Below are positions 62,802 to 64,000 of a stretch of 64,000 nucleotides of DNA, piece after piece. The notes beneath the pieces are model-generated. The model did not search any database. It was not told where the DNA came from and saw only the letters and a program-made list of their open reading frames with translations. The stretch's first letter is position 1; the number at the start of each line of letters is the position of its first letter. The position numbers were made by a program, and so were the translations under genes. This stretch comes from Sphaerisporangium dianthi (GTDB taxonomy: Bacteria > Actinomycetota > Actinomycetes > Streptosporangiales > Streptosporangiaceae), in NCBI RefSeq assembly GCF_042654065.1, contig NZ_JBHSFP010000037.1, forward strand, positions 1 to 64,000. The letters run 5' to 3'.

Positions 62802-63368
62802 TCAGCCGTCGTAGCGGTAGTAGCCGGCGAGGTCGGGAAGCAGGCGGACGGGGTCGGTGCGGATCGTGGTGCCGGTGCGCAGCGCGTTGATCATCCTGCC
62901 GTCGCCGATGTAGATGCCGACGTGGTGGGTCTTCACCGACCGCTTGCGGACCTTGCCGTAGAAGACCAGGTCGCCGGGCCGGGCGGCGGTGGCCGGGACC
63001 TTGCGGAGACGGCGGACGTGGTCGTCGGTGGTGCCGCCGCCCAGCACGTCCTCCTTGTAGGCGAGCTGGTACACCCACCGGGCGAGCCCGGAGCAGTCGA
63101 GGCCCTTGGTGGTGGCGGCCGGGCACGGCCGGATGGAGCCGCGGTAGCCCTGGCAGGTGCCGAGCGAGGGGCCGGGCCTGTTCCCGTGACCGCCGCCCCA
63201 GACGTACGGCACCGGCCCGCCGGGCCAGCGCGTCTGCTTCTGGCCCTCCTGGATGGCCAAGGCGATGGAGACCACCCGGTTGGGCTCGCCGCCGATGACC
63301 AGGGGAGCCGACCCCGCCGCGAGGGCGAGAACGCCCGCGACGACCGCCACCCGGACAGCCCGTGCCAC
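62802..63368 (-). CDS. Secreted NlpC/P60-family endopeptidase
   Basis: A 188-residue secreted cell-wall hydrolase or amidase. A signal peptide (AVRVAVVAGVLALAAGSA) precedes the catalytic Cys in GLDCSGLARW and the His in HHVGIYIGDGRMINA, in the order of papain-like P60 enzymes. I use GTG 63368 after GGGGG; an upstream GTG at 63392 is possible. It cleaves peptidoglycan stems. Confidence 0.88.
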   Translation of the reverse strand: MARAVRVAVVAGVLALAAGSAPLVIGGEPNRVVSIALAIQEGQKQTRWPGGPVPYVWGGGHGNRPGPSLGTCQGYRGSIRPCPAATTKGLDCSGLARWVYQLAYKEDVLGGGTTDDHVRRLRKVPATAARPGDLVFYGKVRKRSVKTHHVGIYIGDGRMINALRTGTTIRTDPVRLLPDLAGYYRYDG

Positions 63369-63734
63369 GTGAACCCCCGTTCCGCTTGTCACACGCTCTT
63401 CACCATTCTCGGCACGCTGTTGAGAGGTGTCGGTGTAATTCGCGAAATATCACCTCAGGGTTAGGCGGGCGGCCGAGGCGAGGGCGGAGAACGGGGCGCC
63501 CCAGCGGGGGAGTCGGCGGGAGAAAGGGGCACGCTCCCCCCGGGGTCCGGTACCGAGGGGAGCGTGGCGGGAAGTCAGGACCGGTCACCGGCCTGACCGT
63601 CTGAGGGGCACGCCGTGCCCTAGGGCCGGCCGTCAGGAGCGGACTTTCCCGAAGGACCCGGCCGGGCCCGCTGAGCGGGCCCGGCCGGGCTGTGGTCTCG
63701 CGCTCCCAGGGCAAATCGAGACCACGTCTGGGGG
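63369..63734. other. 366-base spacer between NlpC/P60 and CBM2 genes
   Basis: No gene recognised. The spacer holds the strong hairpin at 63657-63689 and a short palindrome GGGCAC-GCC-GTGCCC at 63606-63620; otherwise nothing that stands out. Confidence 0.5.
63657..63689 (-). terminator. Strong intrinsic hairpin after the CBM2 gene
   Basis: CCCGGCCGGGCCCGC (63657-63671) pairs perfectly with GCGGGCCCGGCCGGG (63675-63689) around a TGA loop, giving a 15-base-pair stem about 45 bases downstream of the CBM2 gene's stop. A typical actinomycete terminator. Confidence 0.7.
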
Positions 63735-64000
63735 CTAGACGGGCGTGCAGGTCACGGAGGAGGGGACTCCGCCGGCGCCGTTCGCGATGAAGCCGAACGA
63801 CGCGGACCCGCCGGGCGCCAAGCTCCCGTTCCAGGAGAGGTTCTTCACCGAGACGTTGGCTCCCGTCTGCGTGTGGGTGGCGCTCCAGAGCTGTGTGATC
63901 GTCTGGCCACCGGGGAACGTCCACGCCACCGTCCAGCCGCTGATCGCCGTGGTCCCGCTGTTGCGGACCACCACGTTGCCCTGGAAGCCGGTGTACCAGT
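63735..64000 (-). CDS. C-terminal CBM2 carbohydrate-binding module of a secreted protein (partial)
   Basis: The last ~88 codons of a gene that begins right of the window. The sequence ends GVPSSVTCTPV and includes FQGNVVVRNSGTTAISGWTV, WSATHTQTG and NLSWNGSLAPGGSASFGFIA, the family 2 cellulose/chitin-binding module with its exposed Trp residues and closing Cys. The catalytic domain is not in view; it is probably a glycoside hydrolase or LPMO. Confidence 0.85.
   Translation of the reverse strand, partial: WYTGFQGNVVVRNSGTTAISGWTVAWTFPGGQTITQLWSATHTQTGANVSVKNLSWNGSLAPGGSASFGFIANGAGGVPSSVTCTPV

Overview
The window is very GC-rich and densely coded. It carries many GTG starts and families typical of mycelial actinomycetes: a large SARP/AfsR regulator, LmbU- and StrR-type regulators, an F420-type luciferase-like enzyme, an EACC1/caspase conflict pair and YtrA-type GntR/DUF1648. 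I infer an actinomycete, possibly of the Streptosporangiales; there is no rRNA or housekeeping marker to fix the genus. I saw no tRNA, rRNA, transposase or CRISPR array.

1-14.2 kb is the right-hand part of a glycosylated natural product cluster that starts beyond the left edge. It holds a tandem array of near-identical EryCIII-like glycosyltransferases (one cut by the edge, three intact, a divergent fourth at 13.1 kb). It also has dTDP-glucose synthase and 4,6-dehydratase genes, an aldo/keto reductase, and a rightward operon of ketosynthase, ACP, AMP ligase, MIO ammonia lyase with tyrosine-type selectivity, LuxR-type regulator and phosphopantetheinyl transferase. Back to back with the ketosynthase lie two tiny leftward genes (43 and 41 aa). 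Both have perfect ribosome binding sites and the same C-terminus (SSDAVEAA-x-I-x-YGYARI). They look like ribosomal peptide precursors followed by a hairpin and the reductase.

14.1-18.5 kb is an SDP-like (sporulation-delaying/cannibalism) toxin locus. SdpC-, SdpA- and SdpB-like genes are co-transcribed with an LmbU-type regulator. They diverge from a GntR repressor and a DUF1648 membrane protein that probably stand in for SdpR and the SdpI immunity protein.

18.6-37 kb is mixed accessory and housekeeping content: SARP/NB-ARC regulator, serine hydrolase, DHFR-like reductases, FMN reductase, RecD2, Nudix, YCII proteins, StrR/ParB-type regulator facing an MFS exporter, SDR, D-amino-acid oxidase, TrmO, AraC.

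37.0-43.6 kb is a tightly overlapping six-gene leftward operon: amino-acid dehydrogenase, adenylosuccinate-lyase-family enzyme, JAMM metalloprotease-like protein, FmdE-like protein with a His-rich tail, and a GriC/GriD (EhpF/EhpG)-type ATP-dependent carboxylate reductase pair. I do not recognise the whole set and regard it, with the twin peptides, as the best candidate for an undescribed system.

44-64 kb holds a carboxymuconolactone-decarboxylase-like protein, a 30-aa mini-ORF, F420-type oxidoreductase, flavohaemoglobin with its PNPOx partner, and MarR. Next come a kinase / DNA N6-adenine methylase / PP2C trio, a diacylglycerol-kinase-YihY-PAP2-PAP2 lipid module, a caspase-NERD/EACC1 conflict pair, RecQ, a YdbS/YdbT-like PH pair, NlpC/P60, and the end of a CBM2 secreted protein at the right edge.
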